DNA from: Porticoccaceae bacterium
Lineage (GTDB): Bacteria; Pseudomonadota; Gammaproteobacteria; Pseudomonadales; Porticoccaceae
Direction of reading: 5' to 3'
Length of the DNA: 40,708 bases
NCBI GenBank assembly: GCA_029238255.1
Contig: JAQWGK010000030.1
Coordinates: 1-40,708 of the forward strand
Shown: positions 31,590 through 40,365 of the stretch, piece by piece
How the letters are laid out: every line of letters starts with the position of its first letter
Position numbering within the stretch: the first letter of the stretch is position 1
Program-made: the position numbers and the translations under genes
Notes under the pieces: generated by a model
Told to the model about the DNA's origin: nothing
Database searches by the model: none
What the model saw: only the letters and a program-made list of their open reading frames with translations

Positions 31590-33758
31590 CTAAGAAGAAC
31601 GCTTAACCACCTGTCGATAATGATGAAGCAATGGCTCTGTGTAACCGCTGGGCTGGCTAGTTCCTTTAAATATCAAGTCACAGGCCGCAGTAAAGGCAAT
31701 ACTCTTATCAAAATCCGCACTCATGGGCTGATAATCACTATCTGCATTGTTTTGCTGATCTACAATCCCAGCCATACGCTTGAGAGTAGCCATCACCTGA
31801 TCCCGGTTAGTAATGCCGTGCGCCAACCAATTGGCAATATGCTGACTGGAAATACGCAGAGTTGCACGGTCTTCCATCAAACCAATATTGTTAATATCCG
31901 GTACTTTGGAACAGCCTACGCCCTGCTCTACCCAGCGCACTACATAGCCCAAAAGCCCCTGAGTATTATTATCCAGTTCCAACTGAATCTGTTCGGCACT
32001 AAGCTGCCGGTCACCGAGCAGCGGAATCGTTAGAATAGAATCCACATTGGCCGGTTCCCGTTGAGCTAACTGGGTTTGCATAGCTGCCACATCAACCTGA
32101 TGGTAGTGAATAGCGTGAAGAGTGGCGGCGGTTGGCGATGGCACCCAGGCGCAGTTAGCGCCGGCCTTGGGATGGGCGATTTTAGTCGCCATCATATCGG
32201 CCATATTATCGGGCACCGGCCACATCCCCTTGCCAATTTGGGCGCGACCCTTAAGACCGCAGGCTAGGCCAATATCGACATTTTGATCTTCGTAGGCGGC
32301 AATCCATGGCATTGCCTTTAAGTCGGCTTTAAGAGCAAATGGCCCGGCCTGCATACTGGTGTGTATCTCGTCACCGGTGCGATCCAGAAAACCGGTATTA
32401 ATAAATACCACGCGCCCCTTAGCGGCATGGATACAGGCTTTCAGGTTAACCGAGGTGCGTCGCTCTTCATCCATAATGCCAACCTTAATGGTATGGCGAG
32501 GTAGGCTGAGCATATCTTCGATACGATTAAACAGCGTATTGGTAAAGGCCACCTCATCGGGCCCGTGCATCTTTGGCTTAACAATATAGATACTGCCAGT
32601 TTCCGAGTTACTTAGGCTCTGCTGCCCCTTTAGATCATGGAGGGCAATAAGACTGGTAATCACACCATCCATAATCCCCTCCGGGATCTCATTGCCCTGA
32701 GCATCGAGAATGGCCGGATTGGTCATTAGATGGCCAACATTGCGAATAAACATCAGGCTGCGCCCTTTTAGGCTGCACTTATCGCCATTGGGGGCGGTAT
32801 ATTGGCGATCTTCGTTCATTCGGCGGACAAAGCTCTTCTCTCCACGAACCACGGTTTCCTCAAGATTGCCGCGATTTAGCCCCAGCCAATTGCTGTAGGC
32901 CAATGCCTTATCCTCCGCATCCACGGCGGCTACGGAATCCTCACAGTCCATAATGGTGGTCAATGCTGATTCCAAAACTATATCTTTAATCCCTGCAGCA
33001 TCAGTTGCGCCTATATAGCTACTAGAATCAACTTGAATTTCTATATGTAAGTTATTGTTTATTAACAGAATGGATGCAGGTTTATCTGAATTACCGCAGT
33101 AGCCAACTAGCTGCTCTGGAGACTTTAGACGGTGCTTTTCGCCATCCCTAACTGTCACTTCCAGCTGCCCATTAATCACCTGATAGGCCGTGGCAAGGCT
33201 ATGAGAGCCAGTAGTTAGAGGGACAGCCTGATCGAGAAACTGGCGGCCATAGTCAATCACCTTCTGGCCGCGAACCGGATTATAGTCACCCGCTTTACCC
33301 GCTCCCGCGTCTTCAGAGATCACATCGTTGCCATACAGAGCGTCATAGAGGCTGCCCCAGCGGGCATTTGCGGCATTTAGAGCAAAGCGGGCATTCATTA
33401 TGGGCACCACCAACTGTGGCCCTGCCTGCAGGCAGACTTCCGGATCGACATTTTCAGAACTTATGGAGAAATCTTCGACTTCGGGAACCAGATAACCAAT
33501 CTGCTGAAGAAAAGCTTTGTAACTGGAAAAGTCAAAAGGTGCAGGGTTAGCCCTGTGCCAGCTATCAATCTTGCTCTGCAACTGCTCACGAACCTCAAGC
33601 AGCTCTTGGTTTAGGGGGGCTAAATCCTCAATTAGTGCCGCGAAGTCTTGCCAGAACTGATCCCTATTTATGCCTGTACCAGGAATAATTCGGTCATTGA
33701 CCAAATCGTAAATTGGCTTGGCAATCAGAAGGTTAGACTGCTCTATTCGCTCACTCAT
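31590..33758 (-). CDS. glcB: Malate synthase G
   Basis: A 722-residue monomeric enzyme that condenses glyoxylate and acetyl-CoA to malate, the second step of the glyoxylate shunt. Length equals E. coli GlcB (723). Conserved blocks are [80 protein letters not shown], and [20 protein letters not shown] followed by YHQVDV. The ATG at 33758 is chosen because GGGAG stands nine bases upstream and MSERIEQ fits the family; an in-frame TTG at 33803 is noted separately. It lies downstream of, and in the same direction as, the LysR gene. Confidence 0.97.
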   Translation of the reverse strand: MSERIEQSNLLIAKPIYDLVNDRIIPGTGINRDQFWQDFAALIEDLAPLNQELLEVREQLQSKIDSWHRANPAPFDFSSYKAFLQQIGYLVPEVEDFSISSENVDPEVCLQAGPQLVVPIMNARFALNAANARWGSLYDALYGNDVISEDAGAGKAGDYNPVRGQKVIDYGRQFLDQAVPLTTGSHSLATAYQVINGQLEVTVRDGEKHRLKSPEQLVGYCGNSDKPASILLINNNLHIEIQVDSSSYIGATDAAGIKDIVLESALTTIMDCEDSVAAVDAEDKALAYSNWLGLNRGNLEETVVRGEKSFVRRMNEDRQYTAPNGDKCSLKGRSLMFIRNVGHLMTNPAILDAQGNEIPEGIMDGVITSLIALHDLKGQQSLSNSETGSIYIVKPKMHGPDEVAFTNTLFNRIEDMLSLPRHTIKVGIMDEERRTSVNLKACIHAAKGRVVFINTGFLDRTGDEIHTSMQAGPFALKADLKAMPWIAAYEDQNVDIGLACGLKGRAQIGKGMWPVPDNMADMMATKIAHPKAGANCAWVPSPTAATLHAIHYHQVDVAAMQTQLAQREPANVDSILTIPLLGDRQLSAEQIQLELDNNTQGLLGYVVRWVEQGVGCSKVPDINNIGLMEDRATLRISSQHIANWLAHGITNRDQVMATLKRMAGIVDQQNNADSDYQPMSADFDKSIAFTAACDLIFKGTSQPSGYTEPLLHHYRQVVKRSS

Positions 33759-33806
33759 CAATTGTTCTCCCTCACAGTGTTGGTCGCTGAAATCAGTTAT
33801 CAAAAT

Positions 33807-33825
33807 GGTCTGCTAAGACCTCCTT
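33807..33825 (-). promoter_or_regulatory. Extra Shine-Dalgarno and small hairpin in the glcB leader
   Basis: Read leftward, AAGGAGG (33825-33819) is a near-perfect ribosome-binding sequence. It runs into a short hairpin GGTCT-TAGC-AGACC (33820-33807), and an in-frame TTG starts at 33803. The hairpin would shorten the 15-base gap, so a second glcB start adding 15 residues is possible, though the ATG at 33758 has its own site. Confidence 0.35.
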
Positions 33826-33905
33826 ATGAAAAGCAGCTTAGATGCCTGGGTATGATTTTCCCAATCTATGGATATGATCTTTGCTATTCAGCGATCAAAT
33901 GATGG

Positions 33906-34847
33906 TTAGCCGGTGATCTCCTCGGAAACAGATTTAATCAGTTGGCGCATCCAACGGTGACCCGGATCGTGTTGCAGCAGAGGACTCCAAACCATCTTTA
34001 AGCGCATACGCGGGATATCAAATGGGGGTTTTAAGATAGCTACATGAGGGTTTTCATGCATGGAACTGGCCGCCAGACTGGGAATGGTGACGACCAGATC
34101 ATTGTGCTCTGCCAATAATAGCGCGGCCTGATAATGGCGCGTAAATAGGGTAATAGTGCGGTTTACACCGATCTTGGTTAAGGCCTCATCAACCCAGCCA
34201 AGACGCTGCACATCGTCCGAGGACATCCCTACCCCGACGCCCATACCGGTCTTGCTAACCCAGACATGCTTAGCCGCCAAATAGGTCTCCAGATTCCAGT
34301 CCTGAATAATGGGGTTATCCGCTCTAAGGACACAGGAGAAACTATCATCCCAGAGGTGAATTTGGTGAAAGGACTGGGGCAGAGTATCAAAGCGGTTAAT
34401 TACCAGATCGACCTTGCCGCGCTCAACATCGTGAAAGCTGACATCACTGGGAGTCATAATATCCAAACGCACACTGGGAGCCTCAACACTTAGTCTCTCT
34501 AGCAGCTTGGGCAGTAAGGTAGCCTCAGTGTAATCGCTGGCCATAATACGAAAAATACGCTCAGACTCTGAGGGATCAAATACGGTCTTCGGTAATACCG
34601 CCAACTCAGCCGCAGCGAGCACATTGCGCACCAGTGGTTGTAACTCAAGTGCTCTTTCAGTGGGGGTCATACCATCGCTAGTACGAACCAGAACCGGATC
34701 ATCAAATAGATCCCGCAAGCGCCTTAAGCTGTTCGACATGGCTGGTTGGCTTATACCTAGCTCCTCTGCGGCACGGGTTACATTGCGTTCACGCAACAGC
34801 ACATCCAGGTAAACCAGTAGATTTAAATCAATCTTAGATATATTCAT
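33906..34847 (-). CDS. LysR-family transcriptional regulator
   Basis: A 313-residue regulator with an N-terminal winged helix: IDLNLLVYLDVLLRERNVTR, then the helix-turn-helix AAEELGISQPAMSNSLRRLRDLF, and LVRTSDGMTPTERA. The rest (about 90-313) is the periplasmic-binding-protein-like effector domain, with FRIMASDYTEATLLPKLLE. The ATG at 34847 gives the usual LysR N terminus; a longer ORF would start at 34877. It sits between glcB (same strand, 147 bp downstream) and aceA (divergent, about 100 bp), so control of the glyoxylate shunt is a reasonable inference. Its effector is unknown. Confidence 0.9.
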   Translation of the reverse strand: MNISKIDLNLLVYLDVLLRERNVTRAAEELGISQPAMSNSLRRLRDLFDDPVLVRTSDGMTPTERALELQPLVRNVLAAAELAVLPKTVFDPSESERIFRIMASDYTEATLLPKLLERLSVEAPSVRLDIMTPSDVSFHDVERGKVDLVINRFDTLPQSFHQIHLWDDSFSCVLRADNPIIQDWNLETYLAAKHVWVSKTGMGVGVGMSSDDVQRLGWVDEALTKIGVNRTITLFTRHYQAALLLAEHNDLVVTIPSLAASSMHENPHVAILKPPFDIPRMRLKMVWSPLLQHDPGHRWMRQLIKSVSEEITG

Positions 34848-34951
34848 ATAAAAAATACTCGAGATAAAAACCATCAACTAGATAAATTATGGCACGGTTA
34901 CTAGACTAAGGCCACAGTTTGGAAATTAACCACTTATTACAGGGAGCTTTG

Positions 34952-36532
34952 ATGTCTATTTTTTCACAAGATATTGCCGCAGTAACTGAGTTGCGGAGTG
35001 CACAGTCAGGCGCATGGAGCGCTATTAATCCAGAGTACGTAGCGCGAATGCGTATTCAAAACCGATTTAAAACTGGAATCGATATAGCCAAATACACCGC
35101 CGCTATTATGCGCGCAGATATGGCTGAGTACGACGCTGACCCCAGCGCCTACACACAGTCATTGGGCTGCTGGCATGGCTTTATCGGTCAACAGAAGCTG
35201 ATTTCAATCAAGAAGCATTTCGGCACCACCAAGAAAAAATATCTTTACCTTTCTGGCTGGATGATTGCCGCTCTGCGCTCAGAGTTTGGCCCCCTTCCCG
35301 ATCAGTCAATGCATGAAAAAACCGCTGTTGCATCGCTTATTGCAGAGCTCTACACCTTTTTACGACAGGCCGATGCCCGTGAACTGGGCGGTCTATTTCG
35401 TCAGCTTGACGCGGCGGATGGCGAGGCTAAAAAGGCGATTCAGGCCAAGATCGATAATTTCGAAACCCATGTGGTACCCATTATTGACGATATAGATACG
35501 GGTTTTGGCAATGCTGAGGCAACTTACCTGATGGCCAAGCAAATGATCGAAGCTGGCGCCTGCTGTATTCAAATAGAGAATCAGGTTTCCGATGAAAAAC
35601 AGTGCGGCCATCAGGATGGCAAGGTAACCGTGCCCCACGAGGACTTTTTGGCCAAGATCAATGCGGTGCGTTACGCCTTCCTTGAACTGGGTGTTGATAA
35701 CGGAGTTATAGTTGCGCGCACAGATTCATTGGGTGCCGGACTGACCAAGCAGATTGCAGTGACCCGCGAACCCGGAGATTTAGGTGATCAATACAACTCA
35801 TTTCTGGATGTGGATGAGGTTTCAATCGACGACCTTAACAGCGGTGATGTAGTGATCAAACAAAACGGTAAACTGGTGCGCCCCAAGCGTTTGCCAAGCA
35901 ACCTCTACCAATTTAAAAAGGGAACCGGTGAGGCACGCTGCGTGCTCGACTGTATTACCAGTCTGCAAAATGGCGCAGATATGATCTGGATTGAAACCGA
36001 AAAACCCCATATAGGCCAAATTGGCGCTATGGTCGATGAGATCCGCAAAACTGTTCCCAATGCCAAGCTGGTCTACAACAACTCCCCCTCTTTTAACTGG
36101 ACACTAAACTTCCGCCAGCAGATTTTTGATGCCTGGGCCGAAGCCGGTAAAGATCTATCGGACTATGATCGCGCCGACCTGATGAATACCAGCTACGATC
36201 AATCGCAACTGGCCGCTGAAGCGGATGAGAAGATTCGCACCTTTCAGGCCGATGCAGCCAGAGACGCAGGTATCTTCCACCATCTGATTACACTGCCCAC
36301 CTACCATACCGCTGCTTTATCCACAGATAATCTGGCCAAAGAGTACTTCGGTGATCAGGGCATGTTGGGCTATGTAGCCGGCGTGCAGCGCAAAGAAATC
36401 CGTCAGGGTATTGCCTGTGTTAAGCATCAGAATATGGCGGGCTCAGATATGGGCGATGATCATAAGGAATACTTTGCCGGCGAAGCGGCTCTTAAAGCCT
36501 CGGGTAAAGATAACACCATGAATCAGTTTTAA
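34952..36532 (+). CDS. aceA: Isocitrate lyase, long form
   Basis: A 526-residue enzyme that splits isocitrate into succinate and glyoxylate, the first step of the glyoxylate shunt. The catalytic loop is DEKQCGHQDGKVTVPHEDF, with the active Cys in KQCGH, as in the roughly 530-residue Pseudomonas-type enzyme; E. coli AceA (434) has KKCGH. Also seen are DDIDTGFGNAEATYLMAKQM with metal ligands, VIVARTDSLGAGLT, and KLVYNNSPSFNW. Start ATG 34952 has GGGAG six bases upstream. It is divergent from the LysR gene and followed by a strong terminator. The aceBAK operon of enterics is absent. Confidence 0.96.
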   Translation: MSIFSQDIAAVTELRSAQSGAWSAINPEYVARMRIQNRFKTGIDIAKYTAAIMRADMAEYDADPSAYTQSLGCWHGFIGQQKLISIKKHFGTTKKKYLYLSGWMIAALRSEFGPLPDQSMHEKTAVASLIAELYTFLRQADARELGGLFRQLDAADGEAKKAIQAKIDNFETHVVPIIDDIDTGFGNAEATYLMAKQMIEAGACCIQIENQVSDEKQCGHQDGKVTVPHEDFLAKINAVRYAFLELGVDNGVIVARTDSLGAGLTKQIAVTREPGDLGDQYNSFLDVDEVSIDDLNSGDVVIKQNGKLVRPKRLPSNLYQFKKGTGEARCVLDCITSLQNGADMIWIETEKPHIGQIGAMVDEIRKTVPNAKLVYNNSPSFNWTLNFRQQIFDAWAEAGKDLSDYDRADLMNTSYDQSQLAAEADEKIRTFQADAARDAGIFHHLITLPTYHTAALSTDNLAKEYFGDQGMLGYVAGVQRKEIRQGIACVKHQNMAGSDMGDDHKEYFAGEAALKASGKDNTMNQF

Positions 36533-36551
36533 ATCCATCAGGGTAAGTTTT

Positions 36552-36579
36552 GGGCGAAGTTGTACTTCGCCCTTTTTTT
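36552..36579 (+). terminator. Rho-independent terminator after aceA
   Basis: GGGCGAAG (36552-36559) pairs perfectly with CTTCGCCC (36565-36572) around TTGTA and is followed by seven T. It is 20 bp beyond the aceA stop. Confidence 0.92.
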
Positions 36580-36706
36580 GTCCTTTTTTCTTACCGCGGA
36601 TTTTTTAAAATCACAGCAGATTAATTCTTTAAAATCAGTATAATTGCGAGCTTAAATAAACAGCTATTTAAACCTAAACTATTCACCCAGTTTTAAGCGA
36701 GCTCTC

Positions 36707-38347
36707 TTGAAAACAGAATTTCTCGGCAAGACCCTATCCGGCCCATTTACAGTTCCCTCGGGAATTGTTACTACTGCCACCTCTATTATTCAGTATGTCT
36801 TTGATCATATGCCTCAGGTTGGCGTACTGACCACCAAGAGTGTCGGCCCCGATGTACGCGCTGGAAACCGCGAGCCGGTCTACAGCCAGTATGCGCCAGG
36901 TTGTTTCGTCAATGCGGTAGGACTGACTAATCCCGGTGCGCGAGCAGCGGCCGATGCGATGTCTAAGCTACGTATTCCTGCAGATCGTTTTTTACTGGTC
37001 TCTATCTTTGGTGGCAGTGTCGAAGAGTTTGTTGAAGTGGCAAAAATTATGGCACCCGTGGCCAACGGTCTTGAGTTAAATCTCTCCTGCCCACACGCCA
37101 AAGGTTACGGCATGGCCATGGGACAGGATCCCGAGCTTGTCCGTGAGGTGACCGCCGCGGTAAAAGCCGTGGTCGATATCCCCGTTATTCCCAAGCTAAC
37201 CCCCAATACACCCAATATTGGCGAGATAGCCCTTGCTGCAGCCGCTGGCGGCGCAGATGCACTCTGTGCCATTAATACGGTTGGCCCCGGCTACACCTCA
37301 TCCCATGGGCATCCGGTGTTAAGCAATGGTGCCGGTGGCATGTCCGGTAAAGGTGTTTTGCCTATCGCACTGAAATGCGTGCGTGAAATCGCTGCAGCGA
37401 CGGATCTGCCGATTATTGGTTGCGGTGGCGCTAGCAGCGCTGCGGATGTGCGTGAGTTTATCAATGCCGGCTCGACTATTGTCGGTGTAGGCTCTGCCCT
37501 TACTGGTATGACTACTGATGATATGGAGAGCTATTTCAGCCAGCTTGAATCAGATCTCTGTTTTGATTCCGACAAAGCTGAAGGCCATATTCGCTACGAT
37601 ATAGATATGGATTTTGAACCAGTGGTTCTGGTTGAAAATAAACGTATCTGTGATGATATCTGTGTTCTTACCTTTGATCGCAAGATTAATATCCAAGCCG
37701 GTGAGTTTGTCTTCCTATGGGTTCCGGGTCTGGGTGAAAAACCATTCTCTGCCCTATCCGATGATCCTTTCCAATTGGCGGTTATCGATGTGGGTACCTT
37801 TACCCACGCCATGATGGATCTGCCGGTTGGCAGCGAAGTCTATGTGCGCGGTCCCCACGGTATTCCAGCTTCACCTCCGGAAGATGCCAAGATTATGGCA
37901 GTGGCTGGTGGTACTGGTTTGGCGGCTGTCTATCAGTTGGCCAGAGACTTTGGCAATGCGGAAGTATTTACTGGCGCACGAACAGCTGAGCGTCTCTACT
38001 ATCTCGAAGAGTGTAAGAAAATTGCGGATGTGCATGTTGCTACCGATGATGGCTCTGAGGGCTTTAAAGGTTTTGTCACTGAGCTATTGCGCAGTCGTCT
38101 TGAGCAGATGTCTCAGGCTGAGTTGGATAATCTGGTTTTCTATAATTGCGGCCCAGCGCCTATGGTGCATGCTGCAGCGGCAGTTCAGCGAGATTTTTGT
38201 CGCGATGATCAAATCTTTAGTGCGATCGATTACCTGACCAAGTGCGGTGTGGGTATCTGTGGTGCCTGTGCTTCGCCAGATGGCAAGCGTATCTGTGTGG
38301 ATGGTCCATTTATGCAGGGAACGCCGGAAAGACCAGTCGCTGGATAG
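36707..38347 (+). CDS. Fused dihydroorotate dehydrogenase (PyrD class 1-like) and PyrK-like electron-transfer flavoprotein
   Basis: A 546-residue single chain. Residues 1-285 form a class 1 dihydroorotate dehydrogenase barrel: Lys44 in LTTKSVG, Asn69 and Asn75 in NAVGLTNPG, Asn125 and Cys128 in LELNLSCPH, Lys163 in PKLTPN, Asn190 in CAINTVG. Residues 300-546 resemble PyrK: the FAD-binding KPFS at 345-348, nucleotide-binding GGTGLAAVYQ at 401, and four [2Fe-2S] cysteines at 513, 518, 521 and 530, the last before VDGPF. Thus NAD-linked pyrimidine oxidation/reduction in one polypeptide is likely. Lactococcus makes these as two proteins, and most gammaproteobacteria use a membrane quinone-linked PyrD. 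His130 replaces the Asn of SCPN, as in dihydropyrimidine dehydrogenase, so the substrate may not be dihydroorotate. The start is TTG with a weak ribosome site. No pyr gene is adjacent. Confidence 0.82.
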   Translation: MKTEFLGKTLSGPFTVPSGIVTTATSIIQYVFDHMPQVGVLTTKSVGPDVRAGNREPVYSQYAPGCFVNAVGLTNPGARAAADAMSKLRIPADRFLLVSIFGGSVEEFVEVAKIMAPVANGLELNLSCPHAKGYGMAMGQDPELVREVTAAVKAVVDIPVIPKLTPNTPNIGEIALAAAAGGADALCAINTVGPGYTSSHGHPVLSNGAGGMSGKGVLPIALKCVREIAAATDLPIIGCGGASSAADVREFINAGSTIVGVGSALTGMTTDDMESYFSQLESDLCFDSDKAEGHIRYDIDMDFEPVVLVENKRICDDICVLTFDRKINIQAGEFVFLWVPGLGEKPFSALSDDPFQLAVIDVGTFTHAMMDLPVGSEVYVRGPHGIPASPPEDAKIMAVAGGTGLAAVYQLARDFGNAEVFTGARTAERLYYLEECKKIADVHVATDDGSEGFKGFVTELLRSRLEQMSQAELDNLVFYNCGPAPMVHAAAAVQRDFCRDDQIFSAIDYLTKCGVGICGACASPDGKRICVDGPFMQGTPERPVAG

Positions 38348-38441
38348 CGATAAATCTTGTAAAGGCTCGGCACTTCTCCTAATAACAGGATCAATCTGAA
38401 AGAAGACTCGTAAACAATCGCACGCAGCACAACTACTGCTT

Positions 38442-40301
38442 TTAGCGACCCCAGTTAAGCAATGAACCGAATTGATCAGACTTAGGCCCAGCCTGCCGGA
38501 ATACCCAAAAATCCGGGTCAACCAGCACAATGTCACCTACCTGCTTACTAATTTCTACCATGCCATCAGGCATGGCAATACGCTGACGCTCACCGTTTAT
38601 TTCCACTTCAACTGGCATGGGAAAATCCAATCCATCAGGTACCTGCCATTGGATGGCCAGGCTTTCACCTTTATCCTCAACAAGTAGTTTAGGTAGCTCA
38701 GGCCGACGTAAATACAGTTCAAAAAACCAGCCAAGGTCACGGCCGCTGATTTTTTCCGCGAGGGTGATAAATTCTTCACTTTTGGTAACACGGCATTGCT
38801 TGCAAGCGTTAATATCCGCCAGAGTATGATTTGGGTTGGGATAGGCTTGACGGCGCAGAAGTTCAAAAAATACTTCATCACCAAGAAGGAAGCGTAAGCT
38901 ATGTAATACAGGAACACCTTTGGTAAGAGAATACGGAGAATTCTCAAGCTTGAAGGCTTTCATGGTGATCGGTTCCAAAGGCGCGACAATCTTGTTATTT
39001 ACAAGCGGACGTCTCATCAGAGTAAGCATCCGTTGATGGTAATCTTTTTTGCCAAGATAATATTCATAATAAAGATAGGTCATATAGCCAGCGAAGCTTT
39101 CCTGCAACCACATATCCCGCGCCTCAGCCACAGTCATCAGGTTACCCCACCATTCATGCGTCAACTCATGGAAAGGCAGGCCAAACCAAGTCTTGTTGTT
39201 AGCGTCTCCAGACCAATAATCAATATTGAAAGCAACGATTGTCTGATGCTCCATCCCTACATACGGCGTATCAACAAAAGCCATCTTGTCACCCTGAAAC
39301 GGATAAGGACCCAGCAGTTTTTCCAGAAATGCCAAATCATCAACCAGCTGGGTGTATAAAGCCTTACCATCCTGATAATGTTCGGGTAATACCCAGTAGC
39401 TGACAGGGAAGCGTTTGCCGCTGACACTTTGGTACTGCTTACTAATTTTCCGGAAAGGACCGGCATTAAACGTCACGCTATAGGTATTAATTGGAGCAGT
39501 AACTTGCCAGTGATGGGTAGCGGTACCATCTTCATTCTCCACTCTGGACTGAAAGCGGCCATTACTAACCACTTCCAGATCAGCCGGTACGGTAAAACGC
39601 AATGTCACGCCCTCTTCCGGCTCATCGGAAGTATGCTCCTTAACGGGCCACCAGACATCCGCTCCGGATGATTGACAAGTGACCCCTATCCAATGACTAC
39701 CATCTTCCGCCTTATCCCAGATAAAGCCGCCTCCCCAGGGTGGGTTGGCCGAGACATAAGGTTTGCCTGCATAGCTCACGGCAATTTCCAATAATTCACC
39801 TGGCCGGTATTGACGACTCATATCAATCCACAAGCGGCTATTGAAGGATTCCGATCTATTCTCCGCACCAGCGACAGTCCTTGTCGAAGGTCTGTGTTCA
39901 AAGCGTAGAGGTTTTCTAAAGCCCTTCTTTTCAAGTAACTCAACCTTTGATACCTTAAAGGTGCTATCCAGATCCAGGACAAACTGTTTCAGCGGCTTAA
40001 GCACCCTCGCTTTGACAACCACAGTTCCACTAATAAAACGACGCTCAGGGTCCACATTGATATCTAAGTCATAGTGACGAGCGTCATAAGCTGCCTGCTC
40101 CAGCGGGAGGACTCCACCAACATCATTACGCAAGTCCTGCTCAAACAATATAGCTTTTGGCCTTTTATCCTTCTCATTAGCCATGGCATTGCTACAGTTA
40201 ATAGTCATGAAAAAAAGGCAACTAAACAATAAACATGCACTTAAAATAGTCAGCCCTCTCTCATTATAATTTTCTGCAGATTTTCCAAACATCTTAGACA
40301 T
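38442..40301 (-). CDS. M1-family metallopeptidase (aminopeptidase), exported
   Basis: A 619-residue gluzincin aminopeptidase-like protein. The zinc site is HELTHEWWG, followed 18 residues later by the third ligand Glu in WLQESFAGYM. The substrate-binding loop reads YVGMEHQTIVAFN, where classic M1 enzymes have GxMEN. A catalytic Tyr is likely in NSPYSLTKGVPVLHSLR. The N terminus has a hydrophobic export segment (LTILSACLLFSCLFFMTINC) ending near SNAMA, so it is probably periplasmic or secreted. ATG 40301 is chosen for its strong GGAGG eight bases upstream; the ORF extends to 40388, but that would overlap the upstream sulfatase. It is probably cotranscribed with the sulfatase 64 bp upstream. 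Confidence 0.9.
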   Translation of the reverse strand: MSKMFGKSAENYNERGLTILSACLLFSCLFFMTINCSNAMANEKDKRPKAILFEQDLRNDVGGVLPLEQAAYDARHYDLDINVDPERRFISGTVVVKARVLKPLKQFVLDLDSTFKVSKVELLEKKGFRKPLRFEHRPSTRTVAGAENRSESFNSRLWIDMSRQYRPGELLEIAVSYAGKPYVSANPPWGGGFIWDKAEDGSHWIGVTCQSSGADVWWPVKEHTSDEPEEGVTLRFTVPADLEVVSNGRFQSRVENEDGTATHHWQVTAPINTYSVTFNAGPFRKISKQYQSVSGKRFPVSYWVLPEHYQDGKALYTQLVDDLAFLEKLLGPYPFQGDKMAFVDTPYVGMEHQTIVAFNIDYWSGDANNKTWFGLPFHELTHEWWGNLMTVAEARDMWLQESFAGYMTYLYYEYYLGKKDYHQRMLTLMRRPLVNNKIVAPLEPITMKAFKLENSPYSLTKGVPVLHSLRFLLGDEVFFELLRRQAYPNPNHTLADINACKQCRVTKSEEFITLAEKISGRDLGWFFELYLRRPELPKLLVEDKGESLAIQWQVPDGLDFPMPVEVEINGERQRIAMPDGMVEISKQVGDIVLVDPDFWVFRQAGPKSDQFGSLLNWGR

Positions 40302-40365
40302 CCGACGATAACCTCCGAATATGCGGATCAAGAATAAAACCAGTCGTTGGAGAACCTCGACATTG

